Shown here: in pieces, positions 27,096-36,555 of the stretch
Position numbering within the stretch: position 1 is the stretch's first letter
How the letters are laid out: each line of letters begins with the position of its first letter
From: Nocardiopsis endophytica
GTDB taxonomy: Bacteria; Actinomycetota; Actinomycetes; Streptosporangiales; Streptosporangiaceae
Length of the DNA: 48,547 bases
Reading direction: 5' to 3'
NCBI RefSeq assembly: GCF_027706725.1
Contig: NZ_JAQFWQ010000047.1
Coordinates: 1 to 48,547, forward strand
Made by a program: the position numbers and the translations under genes
Notes under the pieces: generated by a model
What the model was told of the DNA's origin: nothing
Database searches by the model: none
The model's input: the letters and a program-made list of their open reading frames with translations, nothing else

Positions 27096-28271
27096 ATGGT
27101 GGACTTCGCCCTGACCGACGAGCAGAAGGGCGTCCGCGACTGGGTCCGCACCTTCGTCGAGCGCGAGCTCATCCCCCGCGAGAACGAGGTGCTGCGCCGC
27201 GAGCGCGCCGGGGCCGCCCCCGGGCTCACCGCCGACGAGGCCGACGAACTGCGCGCGCTGGCCCGCAAGTCCGACTTCTGGGGCGTGCAGACCCCGGTGG
27301 AGTACGGCGGCATGGGCCTGGACGCCGTCAGCGCCGCGATCATCGAGTCCGAGCTCGGCCGTACCTTCCTGACCTTCAAGTTCGGGGGCGAGGCCGACAA
27401 CATCCTCTTCCACGCCAACCCGCTCCAGCGCGAGCGCTACCTGCTGCCCACCATCGAGGGCGAGCGCAAGTCCTGCTTCGCCATCACCGAGCCGGGCGCC
27501 GGGTCCGACGCCAAGGCCATCCGCACGCGGGCGGTGCGCGACGGCGACACCTGGGTGATCAACGGCGAGAAGACCTTCATCACCGGCGGCAACGAGGCCG
27601 ACTTCGCCCTCGTGTTCGCGGTGACCGACCCCGAGAAGGGCGCCGACGGCGGCGTCACCTGCTTCATCGTCGACCGCGACATGGGCTGGACGTCCGAGCC
27701 GATCGACACCATGGGCGAGCGCCGCCCCGCCTCCCTCGTCTTCGACGATGTGCGCGTCCCGCACACCAACATCCTCGGCGAGGAGGGCAACGGCTTCCGC
27801 CTGGCCATGCAGTGGATCGGCAAGGGGCGCTACCTGCTGCCCGCGCGCGCCGTCGGCGCCTGCGAACGCCTGCTGGAGATGGCGCTGCGCTACGCCAAGG
27901 AGCGCTCCACCTTCGGCGCCCCCATCGCCGACCGGCAGGCGATCCAGTGGATGATCGCCGACTCCCAGATGGAGACCGAGGCGCTGCGCCTGCTCGTCCT
28001 GCAGGCCGCCTGGCAGGTCGACGCGGGGGCCGACTCCCGTCACGCGCAGTCCATCGCCAAGCTGTACGGCGGCCAGAAGGCCAACGAGATCGTCGACCGG
28101 GTCATGCAGATCCACGGCGGCATGGGCTACACGCGCGAGCTGCCCATCGAGCGCTGGTACCGCGACCTGCGGCTGCTGCGGATCTACGAGGGCACCGACG
28201 AGATCCAGCGCCGCACCATCGCCCGCGACCTGCTCACGGGCCGGGTCAAGGTCGGCTCCTCGCTGGGGTGA
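27096..28271 (+). CDS. Acyl-CoA dehydrogenase
   Basis: A 391-residue FAD enzyme of the acyl-CoA dehydrogenase family, which introduces a 2,3 double bond into acyl-CoA and passes electrons to ETF. Visible signatures: CFAITEPGAGSDAKAIRTRA in the central FAD-binding domain, RRPASLVFDDVRVPHTNILG, the helical domain MQIHGGMGYTRELPIERWYR, and the catalytic glutamate in YEGTDEIQRR near residue 370. The length is normal. AGAAGGGAG precedes the ATG. It is probably controlled by the divergent TetR. Chain-length specificity cannot be read. A terminator follows 17 nt after the stop. Confidence 0.95.
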   Translation: MVDFALTDEQKGVRDWVRTFVERELIPRENEVLRRERAGAAPGLTADEADELRALARKSDFWGVQTPVEYGGMGLDAVSAAIIESELGRTFLTFKFGGEADNILFHANPLQRERYLLPTIEGERKSCFAITEPGAGSDAKAIRTRAVRDGDTWVINGEKTFITGGNEADFALVFAVTDPEKGADGGVTCFIVDRDMGWTSEPIDTMGERRPASLVFDDVRVPHTNILGEEGNGFRLAMQWIGKGRYLLPARAVGACERLLEMALRYAKERSTFGAPIADRQAIQWMIADSQMETEALRLLVLQAAWQVDAGADSRHAQSIAKLYGGQKANEIVDRVMQIHGGMGYTRELPIERWYRDLRLLRIYEGTDEIQRRTIARDLLTGRVKVGSSLG

Positions 28272-28288
28272 GCACGGCCCGCGCACGT

Positions 28289-28322
28289 CGAAGGGGACCC
28301 CTCGGGCGAGGGGTCCCCTTCG
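28289..28322. terminator. Bidirectional hairpin terminator between convergent genes
   Basis: A 15-bp stem (CGAAGGGGACCCCTC with its complement, short loop) lies between the stops of the acyl-CoA dehydrogenase (28271) and the convergent FKBP gene (28356). No T-run follows on either side, so termination would depend on the GC stem, as is common in actinomycetes. Confidence 0.7.
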
Positions 28323-28355
28323 CGCGCGCTCGCGGAGCAGGCGCCGACGGTGCGG

Positions 28356-28730
28356 CTAGGCGACCTCGACCAGGTCGATCACGAAGACCAGGGTCTCGTT
28401 CGGCTTGATGACGCCGCCGGCGCCGCGGCTGCCGTAGGCCAGGCCCGGCGGGATGACGAGCTTGCGCCGGCCGCCGACCCGCATGCCCAGCACGCCCTGG
28501 TCCCAGCCGGGGATGACCTGCCCGGCGCCGAGCTTGAACCGCAGCGGCTCCCCGCGGTTCCAGGAGGCGTCGAACTCCTCCCCGGTGGAGTGGCTCACGC
28601 CCACGTAGTGCATGGCGAGCATGGAGCCGTGTCCGGCCTGCGCCCCCTCGCCGATGGTGATGTCCTCCACCTGCAGTTCGGCGGGCGGCGGGCCGTCGAT
28701 GAAGTCGATCTCGGGACGCTCCAGCGCCAT
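28356..28730 (-). CDS. FKBP-type peptidyl-prolyl cis-trans isomerase
   Basis: A 124-residue single-domain FKBP that catalyses proline isomerisation in folding proteins. Typical signatures are VHYVG-like MHYVGVSHSTGEEFDASW, PLRFKLGAGQVIPGWDQGVLGMRVGGRRKLVIPP, LAYGSRGAGGVIKPNETLVFVIDLVEV. No signal peptide is visible, so it is cytosolic. GGGGGAGG lies a few bases before the ATG. The gap of 116 nt after jetD suggests its own promoter. Confidence 0.95.
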   Translation of the reverse strand: MALERPEIDFIDGPPPAELQVEDITIGEGAQAGHGSMLAMHYVGVSHSTGEEFDASWNRGEPLRFKLGAGQVIPGWDQGVLGMRVGGRRKLVIPPGLAYGSRGAGGVIKPNETLVFVIDLVEVA

Positions 28731-28846
28731 GGTTCCTCCCCCTGTGTTCCGGGCAACGGCTCCCCAGCGTAGTGGCGGCGTGAAGCACGTTGCGCACGGG
28801 ACCTCGGGGACCGGCCGGGGCGTCCCTCAGTCGAGCCGCAGGGCGC

Positions 28847-29893
28847 TCATTCCCCGTTGAACGCCTCCGACCGCACGAGCGTTTCGTACCGCAGGGCCTC
28901 TTGAGGAACCGCCCTACCTTCCGTGAGCAGAACGGCGGCCGGCTCCCGGAGCGCCTCAGGCAGCCACGCGGCCAGGCGCCGTGCCCGGTCCCGATCGACC
29001 TTCGGCCCGCTACGCGGCGAGGCCTCCACCAGCATCCGCCAGAGGACCGCGGCCGGACCCGCCTCCACCCCGGCGTCCTCGGCGATGGAACAGACGGTGG
29101 CGGCGATCTCCAACCCGGCCGGATCGAGGTCGCCGAGATAGTCGAGCCGGGTGACCCTGAAGGGAAGGTCCGCGACGGACTTGACCGGCGCGGTGTTGCG
29201 TCCCTGAACCCAGGCCACCGCCCTCCAACGCGGCACACGCCGCTCCCGGAGGACGCGCAGGAGCGTACGGAAGGTCGCGTGGTTCTCGACGCACACCATG
29301 GGCCCGTCGCCCGTCAGATCCGCGCCCGTCGGCTCCCATGTCAGCGGAGTCGCGACCCGTTCGCAGCGCAGGAGGTCGAAGGTCAGCCGATCAGGCCGCC
29401 ACAGCGTCGCCCCGCCGCGCGGCGGTGTGGAGTCGAACGCCTTCTCGTCACCCAAGAGCTCGTAGGCCCGCTCGGCAGCCGCCGCCATCGGGACATCCCC
29501 GCCATCGGTCCGCCGGAGCCAGTCGTTCACGGAGACCAGGAGACGCCTCTGCGAGGCGGACAGGGGAAGATCCGCCGCCCAGGAGGCCAGCTCGCCGCGC
29601 AGCGGCACATCGACGGGCCGGAGAGTCTCACCGGTCGGTGTCCTCCTCGTCAGCAGGATCGACTTGGGCAGCCTGGCCCGACCCCGCTGCACAGTGACAC
29701 GCGTCGCCTTCCAACGCCCCTGCTCCTCCCCCTGACGGAGAACCGCTTCGAGAAGATCCAGGAACGCCCACGGCTCTGTCTGCGGGACCAGCCCCCGAAG
29801 GGCCTCGGCGACCTCATCGACCGAGCACCGCCTGCCCCGTCCGGCCGGATCGAGCACCGCGGCCAGCCGTACGGCCTCCACGACGCCACTCAC
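28847..29893 (-). CDS. jetD: Wadjet defence nuclease subunit JetD
   Basis: A 348-residue protein matching JetD, the Toprim-fold nuclease that cuts plasmid DNA after JetABC has tested its size and topology by loop extrusion. The Toprim residues are the glutamate in MVCVENHATF near residue 207 and the Asp pair in YLGDLDPAGLE near 258. The N-terminal half is a helical DNA-binding arm (SASQRRLLVSVNDWLRR). Its GTG start overlaps the jetC stop as GTGA, so translation is coupled. Full length with active-site residues intact. Confidence 0.88.
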   Translation of the reverse strand: MSGVVEAVRLAAVLDPAGRGRRCSVDEVAEALRGLVPQTEPWAFLDLLEAVLRQGEEQGRWKATRVTVQRGRARLPKSILLTRRTPTGETLRPVDVPLRGELASWAADLPLSASQRRLLVSVNDWLRRTDGGDVPMAAAAERAYELLGDEKAFDSTPPRGGATLWRPDRLTFDLLRCERVATPLTWEPTGADLTGDGPMVCVENHATFRTLLRVLRERRVPRWRAVAWVQGRNTAPVKSVADLPFRVTRLDYLGDLDPAGLEIAATVCSIAEDAGVEAGPAAVLWRMLVEASPRSGPKVDRDRARRLAAWLPEALREPAAVLLTEGRAVPQEALRYETLVRSEAFNGE

Positions 29894-32800
29894 TCGCCGA
29901 GCACCGCCATGACGTCACGCTGGACCATCTCCGCATTGACGAGTTCATGCTCCTTTTCGTCCACGACCACCACCTTCTCCCGCGAGGAGGGACGGAGCCG
30001 CCGGGTGAGCACCGTGATCCGGTCGAACATGGACAGCGCCCCCTTGTCCTTAGGGGCCGCGGTGAACACCAGCTGCAGGCCGAGCCGGTCCGCCGCGAGC
30101 CTCATCGTCCGCACGAACTGGTCCGCGGAGGCCTGACCGAAGGGGTTGTCCAGCCAGAGCCAGCCGATCGACGTCCCTTCGTCGGCATCGCGCACGCGCG
30201 TCATCACGGCGTACAGCAGCACCCCTGCGGTGACGCGCTGGCCCCCGGAGAAGTTCTTCAGGTCGGTGACGTCGACCCGGTCGAGGGCCATGTCCGTGTG
30301 AGGCTTGAGGATCCGCACCCGGAACGGAGCGTCGACCAGCGCACGTGTCGCGGCGAAGAGCATGGTCTGAGCGTCGGTACGCCCCGCGCCTGGAGCGAGC
30401 TGGGCGTGCACGACCCGGGCGACACGGTCGATGGCGACCGAGTCGTCGCTCGGCGCGGGCTCATGGGCGATCTGGACGAAGTTGCGCTCGGACCACTCTC
30501 CCAGCCCATCCGGCAGCCGGGACCGGTTCTGGTAGGAGCGGAGCGTCACCAGTGCGCCGTCCGCCTTCAAGTGCAGCATGGCCGCGCACATGCGCACGTG
30601 CTCATTGTGGTGCTCAAGGTCGTCGCGCAGCGTCGCCGCACGCTGTTCGAGTTGTCCCGCCAGGCTCTCGGCCTCGATGTACAGACGCTGGTCCGACCGG
30701 AGCCGGTGGACCAGCTCGATGATGCGCTGATCACCGCGGTCCTCGACCTTGCGCGCCAGCGGACCGTTCGCGTGAGCGCGGATCACGTCGATCACGCGCC
30801 GTCGTCCCTGCTCGGCTCGTTCCGACTCCTCCGTCGCCTCTCGATGCCTTTCGTCGGCACGGTTCGCCTGTTCGACGAGACGGTCGATGTCGGCGGCGGC
30901 ACTACCGGTCAGCTCTGGGACGGCCATGCGGCGCAGCGGCCTGATCGCCATGGTGACGTTCTCGATCTGGCGGACGATCTCCTGTCCCCGGCCACGCTGT
31001 TCCTCCGCCTTCTGCTCCTCTCCCCGGTGCAGCTCGGTGAGGCTCCGGGCCAGATCGTCCAGGAGCCGGGCCGTGCGGTCGGCCTCGTCAGGGTCCTGAA
31101 CCGAGGCCGCCGCCGGGAACCTGTCGACGTCCGGAGACGTGCGGTCGCCCGATTCCGCGGCACGCCGTCTGTACTCCTGCCTCAGGTGATCCGCCTCCGC
31201 CTGCGCCTTGGCGAATACGGTGCGCTCCTCGCCGAGGCGTTCCTGGGCCCGGCGCACGGAAGCGGCGAGGGCCACCGGGTGCCGTGCCCCCTCGCCGTCG
31301 GCGAACCCCTCGGCGAGCGACGTGCGCTCAGGGTCGGCGTCGAGCCTGCTCCGCGCCTCGGACAAGGTCCGCCGCAGCCGTTCGATGTCCTCGTTGAGGT
31401 GTTGGGGGATCTCGGCACCGGTGAGCGCGTCCTGCGCCGCCTCCAAGCGGGCCCGAAGCACTTCTTCGGCGTCTTCGGGCACGGGGCCCTCGACGACCGG
31501 CGTCAGCCCGTCCCGCCTCAGCGCCTCCATTGCGTCCTCGCGGCGCACGGTCCACAGGTTCACCGTTTCCCGTGCCGCACGGAGGGCTTCGTCGAGTTCG
31601 GGCCGCCGGCGCTCCAGGTCGCGAATGGCCCGTTCAAGTGCGGTGACCTCCTCGCGGACCCCCGGAAGCGCGGACGCCGCCTCGGCCCGAACACGCGCGG
31701 CCTCGATGGCGGGTGCGAGCCGTCGACGCGTCTCCGCCAGGCTCTCGGCGAGGGCGTTCGCGGAGTGCCACTTCTCCTGAAGCTCACCCCTTTGAACGGT
31801 GAGGGCCTCGGCGGCCTCTGCGGCGGCGCGTGCCCGCCGTTCGTGACCGCGCCTGTTCTCCCAGGCGTCTCCCGCCTTCCTCGCGAGTTCAGGGCGCGGA
31901 TCTCCGGGGAGGTCCGACCAGAACCCCCTCAGTTCAGCCGACAAGTCCCGTGCCCCTTGGGCCCGCTCCTCCGCCGACGACCGGGCCTCTCTGGCCAGCC
32001 GGTGCTCCTCTTTCGCAGAGGCGACCATCCGCCGGGCCTCGTCCCGGTCGAACGTACCCGGGGCGGGGAGGAGGACGTGCCCATAGGCCCCGTCATCGCC
32101 CTCCGCGCGGAGGGCGGACTCGACCTCCTGAGGATCGGTAACGGAACCGACCCAGAGCGCAGTGTCCAGGTGGAGGCCGCCGAGAGCATCCACCGCCCGT
32201 CCGACGTGGTCCGGCCGGGCCACCACGACCCCGGACGCGATGTCCGGCCGCGCACGGGCGAAGGCCTCGGCCTCCCCTGTCGGCATCGTGTCGGCCAGCC
32301 ATCGCCATCCCGGCCACGCCGTCACCTCCGCCTCCCTGCAGAGGGCGACCGCCGCCTCCACGGTCCGGGCCGGAGGGAGGAGGCCGTCGGCGCCGACCGA
32401 CTCGATGGTCCGCTGCGCCGCCTCCATGGCCTGCCGCGCCCCCGCGGCTTCCACATCGGCGCGGGCGGCACGCTGCCGCAGCGCCTCGGTCAGCGCCGCA
32501 CGATCGGCCCACAGGTCGATCCCGGTGCCCAGGGCGTCGAGAAGGCGTTCATCCTCTGCCAAGGCACCGACACGCCGGGAAACGGCCTCTGCCTCGTCTT
32601 CGGCTCTGCGCGCGTCGCCTTTCGCCGCCTCGGCACGCCGCTGCGCATCGTCCTTCTCGCGTTCGAGCCCGGCGGCCTCGGCCGCGGAGTCGGTGAGCCG
32701 CCTCTCGGTGTCGTCCCGGGTCGCGCGGGCCTCACCGATCCTCTCGTCCAGCCGCGCATCGGCTTCGGCGGGGTCGGCCCCCTCCGGCAGGAGTCCTTCG

Positions 32801-34275
32801 GTAGCGGCTGCGGCCAGGACCGCCTCCGCGCCGTCCATGCGTTCACGCAGGGTCTGGAGTCGCTGGTTCGCGGCACCGTAGTCGGTCCTTCGGGTCCGCA
32901 CCTGTTCTTCGGCGTCGGCGGCCTCCGCCTCCGCCTGCCTCTTCCCCTCCTTCGCCACGTCCAGTTCCCGGGAAGCCTCGTCCCGGCGCTCCGTCAACAG
33001 GCGCGCGAGGTGCCGACGGTGCCGCTCCTCCGCCTGCGCCAGCTGCTCGATGCTCCGAGCGGCGGCGTCGCGCCGCGCTTCAAGGGCCGCAAGCCCGTTC
33101 CGCGCCTCTCGGGCGGTGAGCACGTCCTCGACGCTCTCCCACGCGGCGGCGGTACGCGCCACCTCGTCCAGGCGGCGTCGGCGTTCCTCGGCCACGTCCT
33201 CGGCCGCGTGCGCCCGTAGTTCGTCCGCACGCAAGCGCATGCGCAACCGGTGGGCCTGGGCACGCCGCAGGTCGGTCGCCGCGTCCCTGCGCAGCTGCTC
33301 ATGATCGGCGAACCGCCGGTCGGCCTCGGCCTTCTGCTCCGCCAGCTCCTCGAGTGTGGCGTCGGCGTCGGCCACGAGGGCCACCGCGTCGCTCTTGGCC
33401 GTCTCGACCCTGCTCCGGGCGCCCTCGGCCGCCTCGTGCCGGATCGCCAGGTTCAAGAGCGGATCCGTGATCTGCTCCCACAGCCGGAGCTCGTCCTCCC
33501 AGCTCGGCCTCGCGTCCGCGTTGGCGCGCAGCCTGTCGATGCTCTGGGAGATCTGGTCCACGGTGGCCGTGGACATCGTGGCCCCGAGAAGCCAGCGCAC
33601 GAAGGCGTCGGAGTCGCCGAACCTCATCACTCGGTCGACTCCGCCCTCCGAGGCGTTCATCACCGCCTGGAAGCGGATCTGCTCGATGTCGACGTCCGCG
33701 TCGGCCAGCCATCTCTGCCATTCCCTCTGACGTTCCGAGGGGGCGTAGGGCGGCACGGCTCCACCGGGCGGCAGCATGTTCCGGACCCCGGCGGTGAACT
33801 GTGCGCGCGTGGCCCACCGCCCCGCCTCCGTCTGGAGGGGCAGATCGTCGATCGTGGGGCCCTCGGGGCCGGTGAGCCAGCCGTAGAAGGCGCGGGTGAG
33901 GCGGGACGGGTTCTCAAGGTCCTGAGTCCCGCCGTCCGGCCAGTCGGCGACCATTCCGACGACGAGCCGCTGCTGCTCCCCCTGAACGACGCGGGTCGCC
34001 TGCTCGATGACGTGGCATACGTTGCCGGAGCGGACCAGCTTGGCCAGGGAGCGGTCCGACTCACCGCGGATGAAGTCGCGGATGTTCGGCAGGTAGAGCG
34101 CGTACCGCAGGGCGGTGACGGTCGTCTTCCCCGTGCCGTTGTCCGCCCATAGCGCCGCGTGTCCCGTGGTTTCGAGGGGATCGGACCATGTCAGGTCGAG
34201 GCCCTCCAGCCGCGACTCGGGGAAGCCCGCACCGGCCATGTAGGTGCGTTCCAAGCGCCATCCGGTGCCCGTCAT
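29890..34275 (-). CDS. jetC: Wadjet SMC/MukB-like ATPase JetC
   Basis: A 1461-residue SMC-type ATPase. Walker A is ADNGTGKTT at residues 44-52. Long heptad-rich Arg/Glu/Ala coiled coils fill about 280-1250 with a central globular hinge-like break near 690-830. The ABC signature FSGGQRVTAG is near 1340, and the Walker B segment WLWLDNPFGQAS near 1370. Most SMC ATPases have Asp-Glu in Walker B; here Asn follows the Asp. JetC dimers bound by JetA and JetB extrude DNA loops and activate JetD on small circular plasmids. ATGA overlap with jetB and GTGA overlap with jetD show a compact operon. Confidence 0.92.
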   Translation of the reverse strand: MTGTGWRLERTYMAGAGFPESRLEGLDLTWSDPLETTGHAALWADNGTGKTTVTALRYALYLPNIRDFIRGESDRSLAKLVRSGNVCHVIEQATRVVQGEQQRLVVGMVADWPDGGTQDLENPSRLTRAFYGWLTGPEGPTIDDLPLQTEAGRWATRAQFTAGVRNMLPPGGAVPPYAPSERQREWQRWLADADVDIEQIRFQAVMNASEGGVDRVMRFGDSDAFVRWLLGATMSTATVDQISQSIDRLRANADARPSWEDELRLWEQITDPLLNLAIRHEAAEGARSRVETAKSDAVALVADADATLEELAEQKAEADRRFADHEQLRRDAATDLRRAQAHRLRMRLRADELRAHAAEDVAEERRRRLDEVARTAAAWESVEDVLTAREARNGLAALEARRDAAARSIEQLAQAEERHRRHLARLLTERRDEASRELDVAKEGKRQAEAEAADAEEQVRTRRTDYGAANQRLQTLRERMDGAEAVLAAAATEGLLPEGADPAEADARLDERIGEARATRDDTERRLTDSAAEAAGLEREKDDAQRRAEAAKGDARRAEDEAEAVSRRVGALAEDERLLDALGTGIDLWADRAALTEALRQRAARADVEAAGARQAMEAAQRTIESVGADGLLPPARTVEAAVALCREAEVTAWPGWRWLADTMPTGEAEAFARARPDIASGVVVARPDHVGRAVDALGGLHLDTALWVGSVTDPQEVESALRAEGDDGAYGHVLLPAPGTFDRDEARRMVASAKEEHRLAREARSSAEERAQGARDLSAELRGFWSDLPGDPRPELARKAGDAWENRRGHERRARAAAEAAEALTVQRGELQEKWHSANALAESLAETRRRLAPAIEAARVRAEAASALPGVREEVTALERAIRDLERRRPELDEALRAARETVNLWTVRREDAMEALRRDGLTPVVEGPVPEDAEEVLRARLEAAQDALTGAEIPQHLNEDIERLRRTLSEARSRLDADPERTSLAEGFADGEGARHPVALAASVRRAQERLGEERTVFAKAQAEADHLRQEYRRRAAESGDRTSPDVDRFPAAASVQDPDEADRTARLLDDLARSLTELHRGEEQKAEEQRGRGQEIVRQIENVTMAIRPLRRMAVPELTGSAAADIDRLVEQANRADERHREATEESERAEQGRRRVIDVIRAHANGPLARKVEDRGDQRIIELVHRLRSDQRLYIEAESLAGQLEQRAATLRDDLEHHNEHVRMCAAMLHLKADGALVTLRSYQNRSRLPDGLGEWSERNFVQIAHEPAPSDDSVAIDRVARVVHAQLAPGAGRTDAQTMLFAATRALVDAPFRVRILKPHTDMALDRVDVTDLKNFSGGQRVTAGVLLYAVMTRVRDADEGTSIGWLWLDNPFGQASADQFVRTMRLAADRLGLQLVFTAAPKDKGALSMFDRITVLTRRLRPSSREKVVVVDEKEHELVNAEMVQRDVMAVLGE

Positions 34276-35027
34276 CCGTCCTCCCCGCCTGTTCCGGAAG
34301 CGCCGACGGGTTCCTCCGCGTGGACCCCTGCGAGGGTCTGCCAGACCAGCGGCCCTCCGCCGACCGCGACGCAGGCCCGGAAGCGGTCGGTCGAACGCCA
34401 CGCGCGCAGGTCGGGACGCGGCGGGGGCGTGGTCCTGTCCACCAGGAGCAGGCCGAACTCGTGCAGCATGGCCAGCGCGTCCTCGCACATGCGCACCGTG
34501 GTCCTGCGTTTGAGCCGCCCGGTCGGCGTCTCGTCGACCTGCTTGTAGGTGAAGCGGTAGGCGTTCCAGGCCTCACCGAACCCGTCGGACGACGGCTCCC
34601 CTCCGTTCTCGACGGCGGCGGCGTGGTCCCTGATGAGGCGGTCGACGTCGACCGCCGTCACACGGCGCGTCCCGGGCTCGCGCACCGCTTTGGCGTTGGG
34701 GTAGCACCAGGCCGCGGCCCCGGCCAGGGCGAGGCCGTACACCATCCGGTCGGCCGCGCTGTCGATGGGCAGCCAGCGCTTGGTGTCGGCGACGGCCAGC
34801 GGGGAGCCGGCCTCCGCCAACAGGACGATCCCCGTGCTCCGGTCGACCGCGGCCACGCGCAGGCCGAGGCCGGTGATCACCTGGTCGAAGGCCGTCCGCA
34901 GTTCGGGGTCGGTGTGGTAGCGGTCGAGGAGGCGGCCGTAGGTGTCATGGCGGGCAGGTACCAGGGAGTGGTCGAGCGCGAACCGCAGCAGCATGCCTGC
35001 GTCCCGCGCGTCGTCACGGTCGCTCAC
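34272..35027 (-). CDS. jetB: Wadjet MukE-like subunit JetB
   Basis: A 251-residue protein in the position of JetB, the MukE/KITE-like winged-helix subunit that binds the kleisin. Visible are a helical N-terminus (MLLRFALDHSLVPARHDTYGRLLDRY) and a winged-helix-like C-terminus (RRTTVRMCEDALAMLHEFGLLLV). The GTG at 35027 follows AGGGGG by 7 nt and overlaps the jetA end by 14 nt. Assignment rests on gene order and size more than on motifs. Confidence 0.82.
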   Translation of the reverse strand: MSDRDDARDAGMLLRFALDHSLVPARHDTYGRLLDRYHTDPELRTAFDQVITGLGLRVAAVDRSTGIVLLAEAGSPLAVADTKRWLPIDSAADRMVYGLALAGAAAWCYPNAKAVREPGTRRVTAVDVDRLIRDHAAAVENGGEPSSDGFGEAWNAYRFTYKQVDETPTGRLKRRTTVRMCEDALAMLHEFGLLLVDRTTPPPRPDLRAWRSTDRFRACVAVGGGPLVWQTLAGVHAEEPVGASGTGGEDG

Positions 35028-36555
35028 GGTTGGGCCCCCTCCTGTGCACGACGAAGTCGGCGACGTCGAATTCGGACAGTCGGACCTGGTCACCGTCGAT
35101 GGTCGACCACCAGTCCTCCTCGGCCGCCGGGCCATCCGGCCGCCACATCATCAGCGCCTCGAGCACCAGCAGCAGCCTCAGTCGGCGGCGGGCGGTCTCA
35201 GCCGACCCCACCAGCGCCGCCAGGTCGCGGACGAGCTCGTTCTGCGGGTCGAGGAACCGCGCGTCGACGGTGTCCAGGAGCGCCGACAGCCGCGCCCCTC
35301 CTCCCGGCCTGATCCTTCCGACCCGCAGGAAGTGCGCCGTGTCCTGGAACAGCGCCGGGTACATCTCGTACATCTCCGCGGCGTCTTCGAGCTCCTCCGG
35401 AAGCCTCGGCCCTTCGGGCCGTTCCCTGCGCCGGGGCGGCGCCGCGAGGCGGTCCGCGGTCTCCTTGACGTCGAGCAGCATCCCCGCCGTCGGCGGGGTG
35501 ATCTCCGCTCCTCGGGGAAGCTTCTCGCCCGCGAGCAGCGCCCCCAGGACATCGGTGGACGGGTCGATCTCGCCCGCCGGGACCGCCGTGAACGCCTGGG
35601 CGGCCTGGGCCTCCCTCCAGCGGGGTGTGGCCCCCACGACCTCGGTGTGGAGCCCGGCGAGCGTGTCCACGGCGTCGCGGAGGCGCGAGGCCGCCCTCAT
35701 GAGCCGGCGAACGGCCCCGGGCTCCTCGTCGTGCGAGGCCTGGGAGCGCAGGGTCTCCAAGTGGCGGAGGAACGCGCCGTCGATCGCGACCCTCCGGTCG
35801 AGATGCCCCATGGCCGCGGCGAGTTCGGGACGGAGGACGGCGAGGTAGTCGACCCGCGTCACGTCGCGCTCCGCTTCGGCGATCATCCGGCGCACGTTGG
35901 CGGCATAGGTGCGCGAAAGGGCGAGCGCGTCTTCGGCGGAGTCGATCGCCGCCTCGAGACGACCGCTCTCCGTCTGTGCACGCATGACGGCGATGACGGC
36001 CTCGTGCTCGTCCTCGAGCGAGCGGTTGGTGGCAACCAGCAGCAGCATCACCGCCGTGTTGTCGACGTTGACGTAGAGCGTCGCGCCGTCCGCGGCGATG
36101 GTCTCGTACAGGATCCGCACCTTGAGGGAGACCTTCGCCCAGTCCGCGTCGGGGTCGGCGTAGACGACGGTGAAGTAGGGCGTGGGTTCACCGTGCCGCA
36201 GAAGGTGCTCCAAGACGTGGGCGGCGACCCTCTCATGCTCATCGGGCGGCCGGTCGGAGGCCATCCCCGATGCCGCGCGCGTCATCTCGCCCAGCAGGCT
36301 TTCACGCGCGATGCCGAGTGTTCCGTCCAGGCCCGAGGAGAGGGCGACGGTGTCGACGGTGAACTGGATCAGCGCGATGAAGTCGTAGGCCGACCAGTCG
36401 ACCTCGGAAGGATTGCGGGCCCGATTGATGTGGAGATCGAAGATGGGCGACAAGTGCGCCAAGGCGCGGCGCCGACGCCCGGCACCGCCGATGTTCGGGG
36501 GATCGCCGCCCCCGCCCGTCTCCCCGGGCCGCGGCCTCACCCGATGCCCGCCCAT
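35014..36555 (-). CDS. jetA: Wadjet kleisin-like subunit JetA
   Basis: A 513-residue helical protein in the place of JetA, the MukF-like kleisin bridging the JetC heads. The N-terminal part (SPIFDLHINRARNPSEVDWSAYDF) resembles the winged-helix start of the family, a long helical middle follows, and the C-terminus (DGDQVRLSEFDVADFVVHRR) ends typically. First gene of jetABCD. The start is uncertain: ATG 36555 has no good binding site; GTG 36540 is as likely, and the Gly/Arg/Pro-rich first 28 residues look non-domain. Confidence 0.82.
   Translation of the reverse strand: MGGHRVRPRPGETGGGGDPPNIGGAGRRRRALAHLSPIFDLHINRARNPSEVDWSAYDFIALIQFTVDTVALSSGLDGTLGIARESLLGEMTRAASGMASDRPPDEHERVAAHVLEHLLRHGEPTPYFTVVYADPDADWAKVSLKVRILYETIAADGATLYVNVDNTAVMLLLVATNRSLEDEHEAVIAVMRAQTESGRLEAAIDSAEDALALSRTYAANVRRMIAEAERDVTRVDYLAVLRPELAAAMGHLDRRVAIDGAFLRHLETLRSQASHDEEPGAVRRLMRAASRLRDAVDTLAGLHTEVVGATPRWREAQAAQAFTAVPAGEIDPSTDVLGALLAGEKLPRGAEITPPTAGMLLDVKETADRLAAPPRRRERPEGPRLPEELEDAAEMYEMYPALFQDTAHFLRVGRIRPGGGARLSALLDTVDARFLDPQNELVRDLAALVGSAETARRRLRLLLVLEALMMWRPDGPAAEEDWWSTIDGDQVRLSEFDVADFVVHRRGPNRERP

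Noticed and set aside
29947-33219. 1090-codon plus-strand open frame opposite jetC
   Set aside because: Antisense shadow of the coiled-coil ATPase, which has clear Walker A and ABC motifs on the minus strand.
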